Source: Symsagittifera roscoffensis (Eukaryota > Xenacoelomorpha > Acoela > Convolutidae). From it: a stretch of DNA of 64,000 nt. The position numbers and the translations under genes were made by a program. Positions 48,670 to 61,089 of the stretch are shown here, one piece after another. The notes below the pieces were generated by a model. That model did not search any database and was not told the DNA's origin. It saw only the letters and a list, made by a program, of their open reading frames with translations. Within the stretch, counting starts at the first letter, position 1. Each line of letters begins with the position of its first letter. Location of the stretch: NCBI RefSeq assembly GCF_963678635.1, contig NC_087068.1, forward strand, positions 26,910,318-26,974,317, given 5' to 3'.

Positions 48670-51600
48670 AAACTTGATTTGAAGATAATATACTTGATCC
48701 AAATATCAGACTACATTTTAAATTTACTTGAAGGAGGTCTAGCTTTTTGAACCCCAATCAGTAAGTTATAAAAGTGGCAGCTAAAATTCTACTAGACGGA
48801 GAATTAAAGCTCGCAAAAGTAAATTTGAAAATCACTAAATACAAAAACAATTTACAGCAAGGAAAATTTTGAATTTGTTGACTTTCTCTTGTTTCAGCCC
48901 CTCAAAAAATAATTATTTTACTAGACCCTAAAGAGTTAATATTTACATTGATTTTTGAAGGTAATAGATTTTTTCTTCACTATGATGTAGCTATAATGGG
49001 AGAGAGCCTATAACAATTTCCACTAAGTGGTAACGGGATTAACAAATATTGAAATAAGTAATTTCGGCAAAAGCTGTCCGGTTTTTGTAAGAAAACTGCC
49101 AAGAATGGTCCTCGATCACTTCAGCGTTTCTTCTTCAATCAGTTCCATTTTCGTTTATGCTATCATTCAATAATTCTGTATGAGAAAAAAACCGCAAGTA
49201 ACCAATGTCTTTAAAGGCTTTAAAATTGATAGCTAAAAGATAAAGCATATGCAAAAAAATTTCGTCTCTTGACGTATCACAGCCGAATTCATCAATCACG
49301 CTGCTTTTGTGATTTTAAGCCATTAGTGCTCAATATTTTAGAGGGAACGAGTTTAAAATTAAGCAAGAAAATTTTCATCGAAAAAGAAGCACCTGTTTTA
49401 TTCTGATCATCGGTAATCATTGACTCCATATTTTAGCCTTTTTTCATCCATATCAAATTGACTTTAAGCCATCACGTTTAGACCGTGACCGGCAAACCAC
49501 AAATTTGTTTGAATATACAAAAAGCAGGCCTTTTCATTAAGACGTCAACCAGAAATAGAGTAACAGCAAGTATTATGGGTTGAAACATGATACAGAATGA
49601 GGCGAACTGTTTGTTTCCATTAACTCACATCATTAAAAAAGCGACTCAATATTTATATTTGAGGTAGTTTTTCTTAATCAGACAGTCGAAATTGGTCTGT
49701 ATAAAAAAACCAACCGCAAGCGTAAACATTCAGTCACTTCAATTAACCGAATTACGGCTTGTCACTCAAAGTTGTCTCAGCGTCAAAGGACTTTACAGCC
49801 AAGTTTTTAATTCAGAGGATGATATAAAAACGGAGGAAAAATTCGTATTTTCAAAAAGTTTGTCGGTTCAGAAAATTTAACGGAGCGTTCTGATAAAAAC
49901 AATAACAAACTTACTTTAAGTCAATTTATAATTGCCTTTCCTTACCAGTCCAATTTCAAATAAAATGTGATAAAATACTACAATTAGAAAGTAATTAAAT
50001 AATAAAAATTTGAATCTTCAAATGAGAAATGTCAAAATTCTTTGCAAACTTCCGTATGATCATTTCGAATCTGCTATTTTTTAATTTAGTTTGTTCTGGT
50101 TTTCTGCAACTTCTCTGCAGATACTTTTTGCCAATCTTTTTTTAAACTTTTTTCTGTTGGTGGTATTCTCTAACGGGTCTGTTGCTTTTGCAAAGTTTCG
50201 CTGTCACTTTTCGTTGCCCAAAGATAGGTTTGCAATCACAACATTCCATTCTGCACTGCCTAGAGATAGTTTCTTTTGCAATCAAAACATATGCTCCTCC
50301 ATATATGCGTAAAATATCTGCTCAAATAGTAATCCAAATTAGAAATGCTAGCATTGTGCAATCTAAAAATTAGGTTGGGTAATTGCCTAGGGGTAAAAAT
50401 GAATAAGGGCTTTGACTTTCAAATAAGAAACTAAATTTTAAATTTAAAGCAAACAAATGGGTAAACCAATCGCCAACAGAGGCGTTTATAAACCGTCTTA
50501 GGTGGATGCTTTTCACCTTCTGTAAAATATCGATGTATTGAGCTCAAACTCAAAATAGTAGTGAAGCAATTTGCAAACAACAGCGATAAAAGGGCAAAAA
50601 TTAGCTCTAAAAAAATCAAAATAAAGGAAAAAAGGTAAAACAAACGAAAATTCTAAAAAAAAGCGAAACCAAACCCGGACGTCGAGATTAAAAACCAACC
50701 ATCATAGCATCTGCGCCATGATTGCCTAACAATAGTTATGCCCTAGCTGCCCAACAAGAGCAGAAAGTACTTGTTTGATAAAATTTTAAAAAAGTTACCG
50801 ATGTGGAAAATGAAGCATGGGAAATTCAACACTCAAAAATATCAAATGCCAAACATTGGATATTTACTAAGTCCATAGCTGATTCCTATCAAAATACTGA
50901 GAAACAGCCTACAGCTTGTTCCTTGGATTGACCACTTAAACGCAGATTTGACGGTAGTTTTCGTGAAAATCAGAAAACTTCAACCCTTAATTGCAGATTT
51001 GACGGTAATTTTCAAGACAATCAGAAACTTCAAACTGAACAAAAGTTGAAATTAATAGAATTTAGCTAGTCTAACATTGCTTTTCTAAGAAAATTAAATG
51101 TAGGTGCTACTCTGAGAAGGTTCATAGCACCTGTTTTTTGAAACTAAACTTCCTGTTTTTTTTCGATTAAACCTGCAACCTCAGATTTAACAAGGTAGTT
51201 TTTGCAAAAAGGAAAAAATTATTTTAAAAAATTATTCTAACTTTTTTCTACAAAAATTGAGCAGTAGCAGTTTATTACAAAGGAGATCCCCATGTCGGTT
51301 TGATTGATGCATTTATCTCGGATTTAGCACGGTAGCTTTCGAGAAAAAGAAATCAAGAAAATGAGTTTAAAATGCCCCCAATGAAATTCTCGAAGGCCGC
51401 AGACTGTCAAGCTAAACAGAAAAAATTACCATGCACGTCCTCACTAATCAATCGGCTCGCCAAAAACAAAACAAAATTTGAAAAACTTCAAACGTATTTT
51501 AGTTTGAACCAGGTTACAAGTACGATAGTTGGGTCCAAAGAAAAAGCAAGTATGAAATATGAATTACAAATTTTGTGATAAATTCAAAAACACAAGTAAA

Positions 51601-51770
51601 CAAATGCGAACGTTTTCGAAAATTTGAAACCCGAAAAAATTCGGGGACCCATCTAAAAATAAGGGACTCAACTATCATACTTGCACCAGAACCGGTTCGC
51701 AAAACTTTTCTAAGCAAGCCAGGTGAATCCATGGGCAAAATTTCAAATAGAAATTGTCGTTGCGCTTAAA
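48670..51770. other. AT-rich stretch, no gene recognised
   Basis: Only short chance frames. Near 50940-51040 a 60-bp unit with GCAGATTTGACGGTA-TTTTC is tandemly doubled; related phrases recur near 51180, 51320, 62280 and 62590. Confidence 0.4.
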
Positions 51771-51779
51771 AAAGAAACC

Positions 51780-52600
51780 GGGAGCGCCCCACTGAAAGTT
51801 TGAGAATTTTGTCTCGGAAGATAAAAGCTTTTGAGCCATAATTGAAGTCAAGATTTGTAATATCTGAGACTACCCTGAGAGCAAACCAAACCTTTATACA
51901 GTTGGAATGTGAAATGTTATCAAAACTTTGCAATCTAAGATTTTCGAAAAAATTACGGTTGGGAGTGTCACGATTTGATACGTTTTTGAAATCTATGTTA
52001 TTAGAAATTTATGAAAGAATAATAAGAATATCATACCGTAAAATTCTTCGCTAAGTCATATTTTGAGGACACCTTAACAACCCATGTAAGAACCCTGACA
52101 GCAACACATTTATGTTTGCTAATTTCGTAGGTTGAAAGGGTCTAAATTCATGAAAAAGTTTTTTTTTTTTAAAAACGTCATACCGAGGAAGCTTAAAGGC
52201 TTCGAGCAGACATAATTGGAGGCAAGATTTGCAATTTCTAAAAGTACCCAGACAACCTCCCACAATGCGCTTGCTAATTTCAAACTTAATCAATCAAGTT
52301 TAACCAATCTAAATTTTTTTAGCATTTTCAAAAAATCATTAAAAACGTCAAAGCTTGGAATCTAAGAGGATTTGAGCAGACATTGGCAAGATTTGCAACT
52401 TCTTCAAGCACCCTGGCAGCCTTTCACCATAAGGCTGATAATTTCAATTTTGTAAAACTTTGATTTCACATTTTTTGAAAATTTTTCCAAAACGATAATA
52501 AACGTCATTTCTCGGAAGCTATAATAAATTGAGCACACATATTTGGAGGCCAATTTTGCAGCCCCTGGAAAACACAGACAGCGCCCCATCATAGCGTTGC
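51780..52600. repeat. Degenerate tandem repeat, block 1
   Basis: At least four diverged units of about 150-190 bp. Landmarks: GTCAT-TCTCGGAAGCT, TTGAGCAGACAT, GGAGGCAAGATTTGCAA, ACCCTGACAGC, CATCATAG-GTTGCTAATTTC. Blocks 2 (54020-54510) and 3 (61090-62235) share the unit. Confidence 0.7.
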
Positions 52601-52654
52601 TAATTTCAGTCTTTGTGAAGTTTTTTAATTTTGAAAGTTAAAAAAAAGAATAAA

Positions 52655-53010
52655 CACGGAGGCGAAGCGGAGCATTGAACACTTGCGATGCAAAAACACA
52701 TTGCGCTACAAAATAGTGAATGAAAAAAGACAGATGTCAAAAAACATTTCTGAAAACATATCTTGGAAAAAAATACTTGAAAAATTACAGCTAGAAAAAT
52801 CTCATTTTTGTATCCGATGAGGATCATAAACTGCCCTACAAATGGAAGGGCGGCAACAAACTTTGGGCCGAAACCTGTTGAGTCGAAAACAAAAATGTTG
52901 TCAAAAAAATTCAATTAGTTTAGAAGTTTTTAGGACCCAGTAAAACTGAAATACGTTATCCCAAACTGATACACAGAGGCGAATTTGCATTTCGTATACA
53001 CAAGCAAAAT
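52655..53010. repeat. Short dispersed repeat with ACACAGAGGCGAA head
   Basis: ACACGGAGGCGAAGCGGAGC at 52656 and ACACAGAGGCGAATTTGC at 52975 belong to a family also seen at about 43713 and 57420. Each is followed by 'CACTTGCGAT'-like sequence. Confidence 0.5.
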
Positions 53011-53180
53011 ATGACCGATAACGCTACTGGGAAAAACTGAATGAGTAAAAATTTGAGTCTACAAAATTTCATAAGTGACGCACGCCAATTATGAGTCTAC
53101 ATAATTGCTAAGTGACGCAAGCCAATTAAGACACATTAGCAGCACCAGTCAATTTGAAAAAACAAATTTACCAACTAACA

Positions 53181-53255
53181 TGCCTCAATTTATAGAGCGG
53201 ACGCATTTAAACTAGTATACGAAAAAGTTGCCCAGGTTCGAACCCTCTTATTTTG
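53181..53255 (+). ncRNA. tRNA-like sequence, probably SINE-derived
   Basis: CCTCAATTTATAGAGC resembles a tRNA D-arm (box A) and GGTTCGAACCC at 53235-53245 is a perfect box B, 40 bases later. T-stem pairing is only three bases and no anticodon stem forms, so it is not a functional tRNA; a tRNA-derived SINE head is more likely. Confidence 0.35.
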
Positions 53256-54019
53256 CTGCTGGTCTCCTTCCCTAGCTCTACGCTACAGATCCATGATGCC
53301 TTGAATCTAAAGTGCTATTTGTAATATAATAGTCTGTGTTAATATTTTAGCATTGGCTGCACTCAATAACTGGATCCAAATGAACACTTTCAAAATGAAC
53401 ACATTTTGTCGCAACAAAATTTGCGACTTAGGTTGAAAAAAAAACAAAGTTCATACTATAACACAAGCTATGCTTGTGTAATAATTTGTCTTCGAAATTA
53501 CGCAAATAAGTTGACGAAGTCGGTATAATATAAATTGAAACTCTATGAATATTCAAAAAAAAAACGAAAAAAAAAACATGAAAAAAACTCTAAAACAGAC
53601 ATGATAAATTTACAAACTTGTGAGGTTTCAGTTATATTAAAAATTGATTAAAGTGGAAAAATATTCATGACTTAAAAGTAAACCAAAAAACCTTACCAGA
53701 TAAAAAAATGGCATATAAAAAAACAGAAACTGCACCGACAAAAACTAGGACGAAAACCAAGAACCCAAAAAGAAAATTTTTTGAAAAGATCATTACAAAC
53801 TGAAACGGGGTTGAACTTATTACCAGCTTAGTGATTGTACTTTTATTTGATGTTTCAAGAAAGTGAGCATGTCAGATGAGAAACATCCTCTAGAAGTGAA
53901 GATCCTGTGGATAAAGTTACTTACGCGAAAAAAGTCGTACTCTATTGCAATAACCTTGCTTATAGCAGGGGTAAAAAACTTCATATGTCGGAAAATAAAC
54001 GGATGTAGCAGACATGTTT

Positions 54020-54510
54020 TGTGACAAGATCTGCAAGTAACCTGTGACAAGATCTGGGTTAAAACTTCAAATTTTGTTAAGTTTTTTCAGCCTGAAATTT
54101 TTTGAAACTGTTTCAAAAACCAGAAAAACAACATATCCCGGAAAACAAAAGGACTTGGGCAGACATATTTCGGGGCAAGATTAAGTAACCTGACACGATC
54201 CCATCATAGAGTTGTAACTTCAAATCTGATTTTTTTTAAAAACTAAAAAAACGTCATAACTCGGGAAGCAAAAGAATTGAACAGTCACTTTTGGAAGCAA
54301 GACTTGCACACCCGGAATATACCCTGAGAACTTCCTACCATAGAGTTGCTAATTTCGAATTTTTAGAAGTTTAATTTTCTATTCCATGAAAAAATTTCAA
54401 AAACAATAAAAAAAACGTCATATCTCGGAAGCTAGAATGATTTGAACAGACATATTTGCAGGCCAGATTTGCAACTCTTGGTAGTATCCTGACAGCAGCC
54501 CATTATAGGT
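54020..54510. repeat. Degenerate tandem repeat, block 2
   Basis: Three to four units of the same family as 51780-52600, with ATATC-CGGAA, GAACAGACATATTTG-GGC-AGATTTGCAA and TATCCTGACAGCA-CCCATTATAG. Confidence 0.65.
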
Positions 54511-54819
54511 ATGGAAACTTCAAATTTCGTTATTCGTCATCCAAATCTCCGAATTGAAAATTTTCTCAAGACTTCGAGACAATCTATCTAAACGATTGGC
54601 CTGCCTTGACCTAAATAAAGATCTTAAGTTGATACTTAAACATTGCGTCCATAGAAATTTCGCGGTTGCATTTCAATAAAAGACCAAAGGAATATGCAGA
54701 AACACATACGAGCAAGACGTCTTTCCAAAATGCATACCGTGATTTGACACTACGCTCCCCTTTTATAAACAGATATTTCTCTCAGTGATTAAAATTCGTG
54801 AAGTTAAGAATTTTTAAAC

Positions 54820-55145
54820 AGAGACAAAGCTACGCTTTGCAAACACTAGCGAGATTAAATTTACATATAAAAGAATACTTTCAGTGAAAACTTTTATTTG
54901 CGAGTTAGGTAAGAAAAAAACAGAAGGTTCGTAGAAATAGACTACGCTGATAGCTAGTGTAAAAAACTTCCAATAAAACCTAGCAAAAAAATTAAGCAGG
55001 AACAGATGCTACGCAATTTCCAATGCTACACTGAAATTTCCATATAAGTAAACACTTGTTTTGCGAAAGAGGTTAAAAAAAAATGTTTGTAGTAATACAC
55101 TACGCTGATCAATAGTATAAAAATATGCCAATAAGAGATTGTTAA
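54820..55145. repeat. Diverged direct duplication
   Basis: 54820-54980 and 55000-55145 share GCTACGC, TTCATATAA-type, CGAAAGAGGTTA/CGAGTTAGGTAAG and ACTACGCTGAT-(G/A)-TAGT in the same order. Diverged; no coding. Confidence 0.5.
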
Positions 55146-55149
55146 TGCG

Positions 55150-56600
55150 CCAGAAACATCCAGTTTTCTATTATAGGATGGTATATGCGACGAAAAAATC
55201 GGACGCAGAAATAATTCAACATCTAATCAAGGCACACTAAATAGTCCAAGCAATGGGCCAGTATATGCGCAATAGATCACTTTGTAGTTAATATTGGAGT
55301 GGGGCAAGGTCTAAGAAAAAAAAGAAACTTGCAACATAGTTTTTCAATTTTTGTGAAACTTCTATCAATAATTTAGGAAAAATTTACATGACACCTGAAA
55401 GTGCAGTCAGAAAATTCTGTGCTTTGTTCTGATACGAGCATTCTTGTTTTGTTAGAGTTACGATTCGAAGCCAGTTGAGGCAGCTAAGAAGATAGTTTCA
55501 ACATTCAGGAGTTCGCTTGAATACGAGCAACCTTGTGTCTGTCTATACCTGCGTATAATAGCTATACCGAGAGGAACCTGTTGTTTGAAACAATAGTTTG
55601 GGAAATGTAAATGTTTTTGAATACAACTATCTGCGACCTCGGCAACCAAAATATTATGTCGAGACAACACAAATTCACAAAAAATATAACAATATTAAAG
55701 ATGATGTGATTTGATTTACATAATAAAAGAGCTTATCAAACTCATTGATCTGAATATTGTGCCAACTTGATTTTTAGTTTTGAATTTTATTTAAACAAAA
55801 AAGAAAAGAAAAATAAGTTGGCAAAAATTACTAACTGCTATAATTTAAGGCACTTTTATGAAGGATTTAAACAAGACGCGCAAATACTTGCTTTTCAATG
55901 GAATTAACAAGATTCTAATTGCATGATTCTTCAAGACAGGTTTATCTTTCTACCATTTTACCAGTTTCGATCCGTTGCGTATTATAATGATGAATCTCAA
56001 TTCTGTTACGATTAATCAGCAATTACATTTTGAAAATCGGCCTATTAAAATTGAAATAAAACATTTATAATCTAATAAACTTTGGGATATACACACTTAA
56101 CAGCTAGATTATGTAACTAGAATGGAAGCCAAAAGGTATAAGGAACGTGTAAGACAGTTAAAACGGCAAAAATTTCACAACAACCAGTAAATGAGCATTG
56201 GAAAAATTTTAATGCTTACGATAAACAAAACAATGAGTTTCGAGAGTCGTTAAATATTGCGTTTTAAGACAGTTAGTTTTGATTTATGCCATGACAAAAA
56301 CGGAAACTGAGAACCTCGTAGTCGCATAGTTCTTGTTCTTGGTATCCGGGATCTTCTGCCTTCCGAAGGTTTACACGATTACAGCAACAACGAAACGTAG
56401 TTGATAGTCTGCTAGAAAAAACTGTATCAGGATTGTCCAAAACTAGTAGACCTGGAAATAATAACAGTTGTTTTCATTGCAATTTTCATAGCCCCAAAAT
56501 CGTGATAAAATCGACACCGACATTCAGAAACTCCATGAAATTGATCTCTAAGCATATGCCAAAGGAACTTGTTAAACTCTAGGTTCAACTTCTGGACCTC
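55150..56600. other. AT-rich stretch, no gene recognised
   Basis: Only short frames on either strand. May contain the 3' untranslated region of the SMCO4-like gene at its right end. Confidence 0.4.
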
Positions 56601-56612
56601 TGAAATGACCTG

Positions 56613-56807
56613 TTAGAACTCCGGATTGATGGTTGAGGGTACTCTGGTTTTAAACCAGATCAGCGCCACTATTCCCAAGGCTATGGTGGCTAATACCGGA
56701 ATGACAACAGTGTACATCTTGTTGTAGATTTCGACCATGTCTTTTCGTTTCTCTAATTTGTCTTTTTTCGTCTCCTTTAGACGACCTGGCTTCATTTTAC
56801 GCACCAT
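56613..56807 (-). CDS. SMCO4-like single-pass membrane protein, 64 aa
   Basis: Minus strand, ATG 56807 to TAA 56613. A basic N-terminal half (KPGRLKETKKDKLEKRKDM) is followed by one membrane span at about residues 33-53 (VVIPVLATIALGIVALIWF) and a short tail (KTRVPSTINPEF). This matches the plan and sequence of vertebrate SMCO4 (single-pass membrane and coiled-coil domain protein 4, about 59 residues): Lys-rich 'KGKPKKETSKDKKERKQAM', then 'VVLPTLAVVVLLIVVF'. The cellular role of SMCO4 is poorly known. Coding is in one exon. I am fairly confident, because length, order and key positions all agree. It is a conserved host gene in a repeat-rich neighbourhood. Confidence 0.75.
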   Translation of the reverse strand: MVRKMKPGRLKETKKDKLEKRKDMVEIYNKMYTVVIPVLATIALGIVALIWFKTRVPSTINPEF

Positions 56808-56809
56808 TT

Positions 56810-58030
56810 TTGAATCTGTCCGTGAAACAAGTTTCTACAAAACCAGTTCTATCTGGCTTAAATCCAAGCAGAGGTTGATTGAAGGGCTTTTGTAAGCTTC
56901 GATTGCTGTATCAGAATGGATCAACCTTCGAGAAAAATCGATGGACTTATTTGATGAAACTGTTCGCAATTTGATCTGAAAAATATCTAAAATTAGACAC
57001 TTGGGTGAAAATAATAGGGCAAATTTGGTTCGAAACTAGGTACTATTATAGCGTTAATAAAAATCTTTGTCAGCTCCTAATGATGTAGAGGTAAGTACTG
57101 AAATACAGGAAATGACGCCCATTATAGGCATACTATTTCAACTATTACCTTTACACTACTTGACATACTATAAATAAGTCATCAAAGTAAGTTCAGTTCA
57201 GCAGGCTGTAACAAAAAAGTCTGCCTCGTTAAAATGCAGGGGCGTAAAGGCGGAAAAGAGCAGCTCAGCTCGTATGTTAGCCCTTTCCCTTGCGGATACA
57301 TCGTCTTCACTTTGTTAAGAATAAGTCACATTATCTACTATAGAATCTCCAAACCTCTGAATAAAACAGTAAGTTGGCAGTAGATCTTTATAGAGAAAAA
57401 ATACATGTAAAACATTTCAACACAGAGGCGAAGATGAATTTTGCACCAATTGCGATTCAAAAATGAATAACCTTGATTAAAATCAAATGCAGAGAAAAAT
57501 CAAGAACTGAAAAAACTTCAAAGATCGTTTTTGTCATAAAAATTTATGCAAATTGCAAAAAAGCCCAAAAAGTCCGGAAAAAACTACATGCGCCATAGAA
57601 AAACTTTACAAGGGGCTTTCAAAATGCTAGAAAGAAGCTGAATTTTCACAATAGTCCTTTCTGCGGGAACTAAACCGGCAAAAATAATCAGACAGGATAA
57701 AATCCAAATTAGCAAAAAAAAATTCAGTTTCACGGATTTTCCAGACCCGACTGGAATCCAGGCTTTGTCGTCAAGCATGGATGTTACAGCAACTTAGAAG
57801 AAAGTAGAACCTTTTAAATTTCGACTTTCGGATTCAAGCCACAGGCCTTTGCCGTCTCAAGTAAATGTGTTACCTCTACCTCAGATGCACCGGAACGGTT
57901 GATTAAATTTGAATTTATCATAAGCGAAGCATATGAGGGGTCCTGCGAACAAAGTTGTTGACGGGAAAAAAGTCTACAAGATTGCAATAACCTTACTTAT
58001 TGCAAGGATAATTAACCTAGTTGACAAATA
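56810..58030. other. Upstream region of the SMCO4-like gene, nothing else recognised
   Basis: Contains the dispersed CACAGAGGCGAAGATG repeat at about 57420. No other gene or RNA seen. It should hold the promoter of the SMCO4-like gene. Confidence 0.4.
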
Positions 58031-58036
58031 ACTAAA

Positions 58037-58182
58037 AACAATACATAGCGAGAAAACAACTTTTCTCGCTTTATTCTTTGTTTACCGAAACAAAGAATTT
58101 ATTTACCGAAACAATTATTTACCGAAACAATACATAGCGAGAAAACAACTTTTCTCGCTTTATTCTTTATTTACCGAAACCC
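58037..58182. repeat. Duplicated perfect hairpin with TTTACCGAAAC units
   Basis: AGCGAGAAAA-CAAC-TTTTCTCGCT forms a 10-bp perfect stem at 58047-58070 and again at 58136-58159. Each lies in a direct repeat of about 54 bp, and units of ATTTACCGAAACAA separate and follow them. Confidence 0.8.
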
Positions 58183-58244
58183 CTTTAAGTAATTTCTCTT
58201 TTGATTTAGGATTAAAATGGCGGTAAGCTTTAGAAATGGTTTTA

Positions 58245-59104
58245 CAGGGTGGCCACAGCGTCTAAAAAATTGCAAGCACTGACGCTCGCACTGATAAAAA
58301 TAAATGCCAGGCACTGATTTTTTTTTTGAAAAAAGCTTTTGTAGGCTTTTGACCCAACTTCTAGCAAATATAAAAACAGTTTTTCAAAGTGAAACTTTTG
58401 AAGCAAAAATAAAAACAGTTCCTCTAGCAAAATTAAAAAATATATATTCTTGAAATTTAACTTTATTTAAGTAAAACTTCTGAAACTTTAATGCGTTTTT
58501 TTTCTGAATAACTTCATTCTTCTCCAAAATTTTGGTCTTTGCTTTTGTCTCGGAAAGCATTCGACTCAATGATAAACTTGAAACACTTTCCTTTCTGCTT
58601 CTACCGACTTTTCGTCTGCCATGCGAATCAAATATTCGGACTCATCAATCAGTCGCTTGACTTTGGCAAAAAATTGAAAGATTTCTTCCTTCTTTCTTTT
58701 CAATGAGCTCTTTTTGTAAGTCTACTTTTTATCCTTCAAGTCGTTTTCGTAGCTAAATCAGAATTTTCTTGTATCGAAATTCATGTTCACTTGTTGCCTT
58801 TCTAAGCCAAACAATGAAATCCTCCAATGCCAATCAGGCGTCATTGCAAACGCATTTGGCCAATTTCTTCTTCTTCAAGCTGCTCAAATTACCTGAAAAA
58901 TGACTAGTAATCCTTGTGTTATCTTGGTTAGATTTTTGTTAGACACAGTATTACACACTTGTCATACTGCGTAATCCTGCTTAGATTTTTGATTTTGAAC
59001 AATTCAGTAAAGAAGCGTGATGAAAAAACTGGCACTGATATTCATTTGCTGGCACTGATATGGCACTGACAGATTACGCTTTGCACTGATACCATGCCAC
59101 CCTG
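58245..59104. mobile_element. hAT-like non-autonomous DNA element
   Basis: Ends CAGGGTGGC...GCCACCCTG (9 bp inverted). Seven copies of GCACTGA lie near the ends, three on the left (58276, 58288, 58311) and four on the right (59032, 59052, 59063, 59083), all in the same orientation. Flanking 8-mers do not match. No transposase. The CAGGG start is typical of hAT elements. Confidence 0.6.
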
Positions 59105-61080
59105 CTTTGTGATTGCAAATTTTTAAATTATAGTGATTTTAAATTGGTAAGTTACCAAAAAATGTAGTGAAACTGTAGGTTGTCAAGTTATTTAGTGTTA
59201 AAAAGGTGAAAACCATTACCAAACGACAGTATGAAGGGGAAAATGTAAACCAGGTTTTTTGAAATATTTTCTTTATTATTAAATCAAGAAAAAAATTAGA
59301 ATAAATTCTTTAATCATAGTCCAAAGACGTCTAGCAATCGTAAGCTATCTAATAAAACTTTTAAACGACAACTCAAAACGTTCTGAAATATTTCTATGTT
59401 ATGAAACATCTGGATAATGTTATGACAACGCCTATATCTCGGAAGACGAAAAATTTGCTAGCCAGAAAAGCTTTCTCCAAATAACTAAATCGCAAGAAGG
59501 GTCTAGCAACATCTAAATCGCGAAAAACAATTTATTGGACTTAATTAGTGCCAGTTCAAAATCTTTAGTCTATATAGCCGCATAGAATTGAAGCTATCGT
59601 GCTATCGTAAATTAAGCCAGAAAAAATGAGCCGAAGCAAAAAAAAAACTCGGGAGGAACATTGAATACCCAAGAATATAATTTCAACAAGTTTTTTAATT
59701 ATCAAAAAAATTTGTGAAATTTTGAAAAAAAAACATACACATCTTGGACACTCTTACGTCTATGAAGATTTTGCGAATTCTTCAATTTATCAAAAAATTT
59801 TGAGAAGACTTTTTTAAACATTACATATCGCGGTTTTAACAAATTTCTAGTAATAGAGAGTTGTTAAACAAAGCTAAAACGAATTGCGGTACAATTTGAT
59901 CAACTTGATGAGAATAAATAACCGTGAAACCTTACACAGCGGTGAAACAGCAAAAAATAATTGAAATGAAAGTATTTTTTTTGGAAAACTGAAAATTCAA
60001 CTAAAAACAGTCGAAACCCAATTAAACGATCGGCCACTGAGCCAAAAAATACGTTCGTAGACGCCCATTCATCCGAAAACAAACAATTACGATACAAAAA
60101 AGCAAAAAAAAATGGGCGATTGAGCTTTAAATAAACGTTTACACCACAACATATTTGAAATATTTTTATAATGATCCAGCTGTTCCGTTCAAACGACACA
60201 TTAAGTTTGATTCAACCAAAACAAACATAGGCACAATACAACCATTTAGTGCAAATAAAGCTAACAAGCGAAAAAAAAAGAACATAAACAAAGTCAAGGG
60301 TAGTAAATTTATAAATAACATGAAACATAATATTTGCAATTACAAAAAACTGCTTGCAACTCAAAAAATAACCGCAAGGTGGTAACTTAGCTGACAAAGC
60401 AGAAGCAGACAAACAAAAAATTGAGTGCAAAGGCAACAACGTTACTTCTAGAACAAATAGGAAGGAGTATAAAATATGTCAACGCTTAATAATAAAGCAA
60501 GTTCGATTTCTTACAGATTTGTAAGAAAGTGTTTTACGGGGAGAAATGTATTTCACGGTTACAAGACACATGCTCTTGCAAGTGTCAATAACAAGGAAAG
60601 CTGATTGCTGCGTGAGTATTAAAGAAGGTTCCGATTACATTGATTGAAGAAAAGCAATTGAAAACCAAATAGGGTTTAATATGAACAATATGGTTTAATA
60701 TGATACCCCAGCTCTCTTTGAGGTAGTAAAAATTGGCTGCGAAAACATTTATAAACGTACCCTACGCCATAAACCTTTCTCACTTTTCGAGTGGTCGGAA
60801 CAAAAAGAGATGAGTAAACAGCCAGCCCATTTATCCGTCGAATAATCCTTAATATGCTCGTTTAACCTGTGTTTCTAATTGAAATTTTAATCTCAGAGTT
60901 GGCGAAAAATAAACAAAGAGAAAATGAACAAGTCCATAAACAATTTTTGGCCGGAAAAAAAGAAAAATCCCTGGTCCCAACAAAATATCTACAATCTCCT
61001 TTTTCGGTTTAACCCTTAATCTGCAAATTGGCAGGGAAATAACGAAAACTAGCGTGTGATGTAGCTCCAGTGCTTCGAGT
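59105..61080. other. AT-rich stretch, no gene recognised
   Basis: Short frames only, for example the Lys/Asn-rich frame at 60155-60385, which has no family resemblance. Confidence 0.4.
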
Positions 61081-61089
61081 TTTAACAAC

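Noticed and set aside
53181-53255. Functional tRNA gene
   Set aside because: Box motifs are present but stems do not pair.
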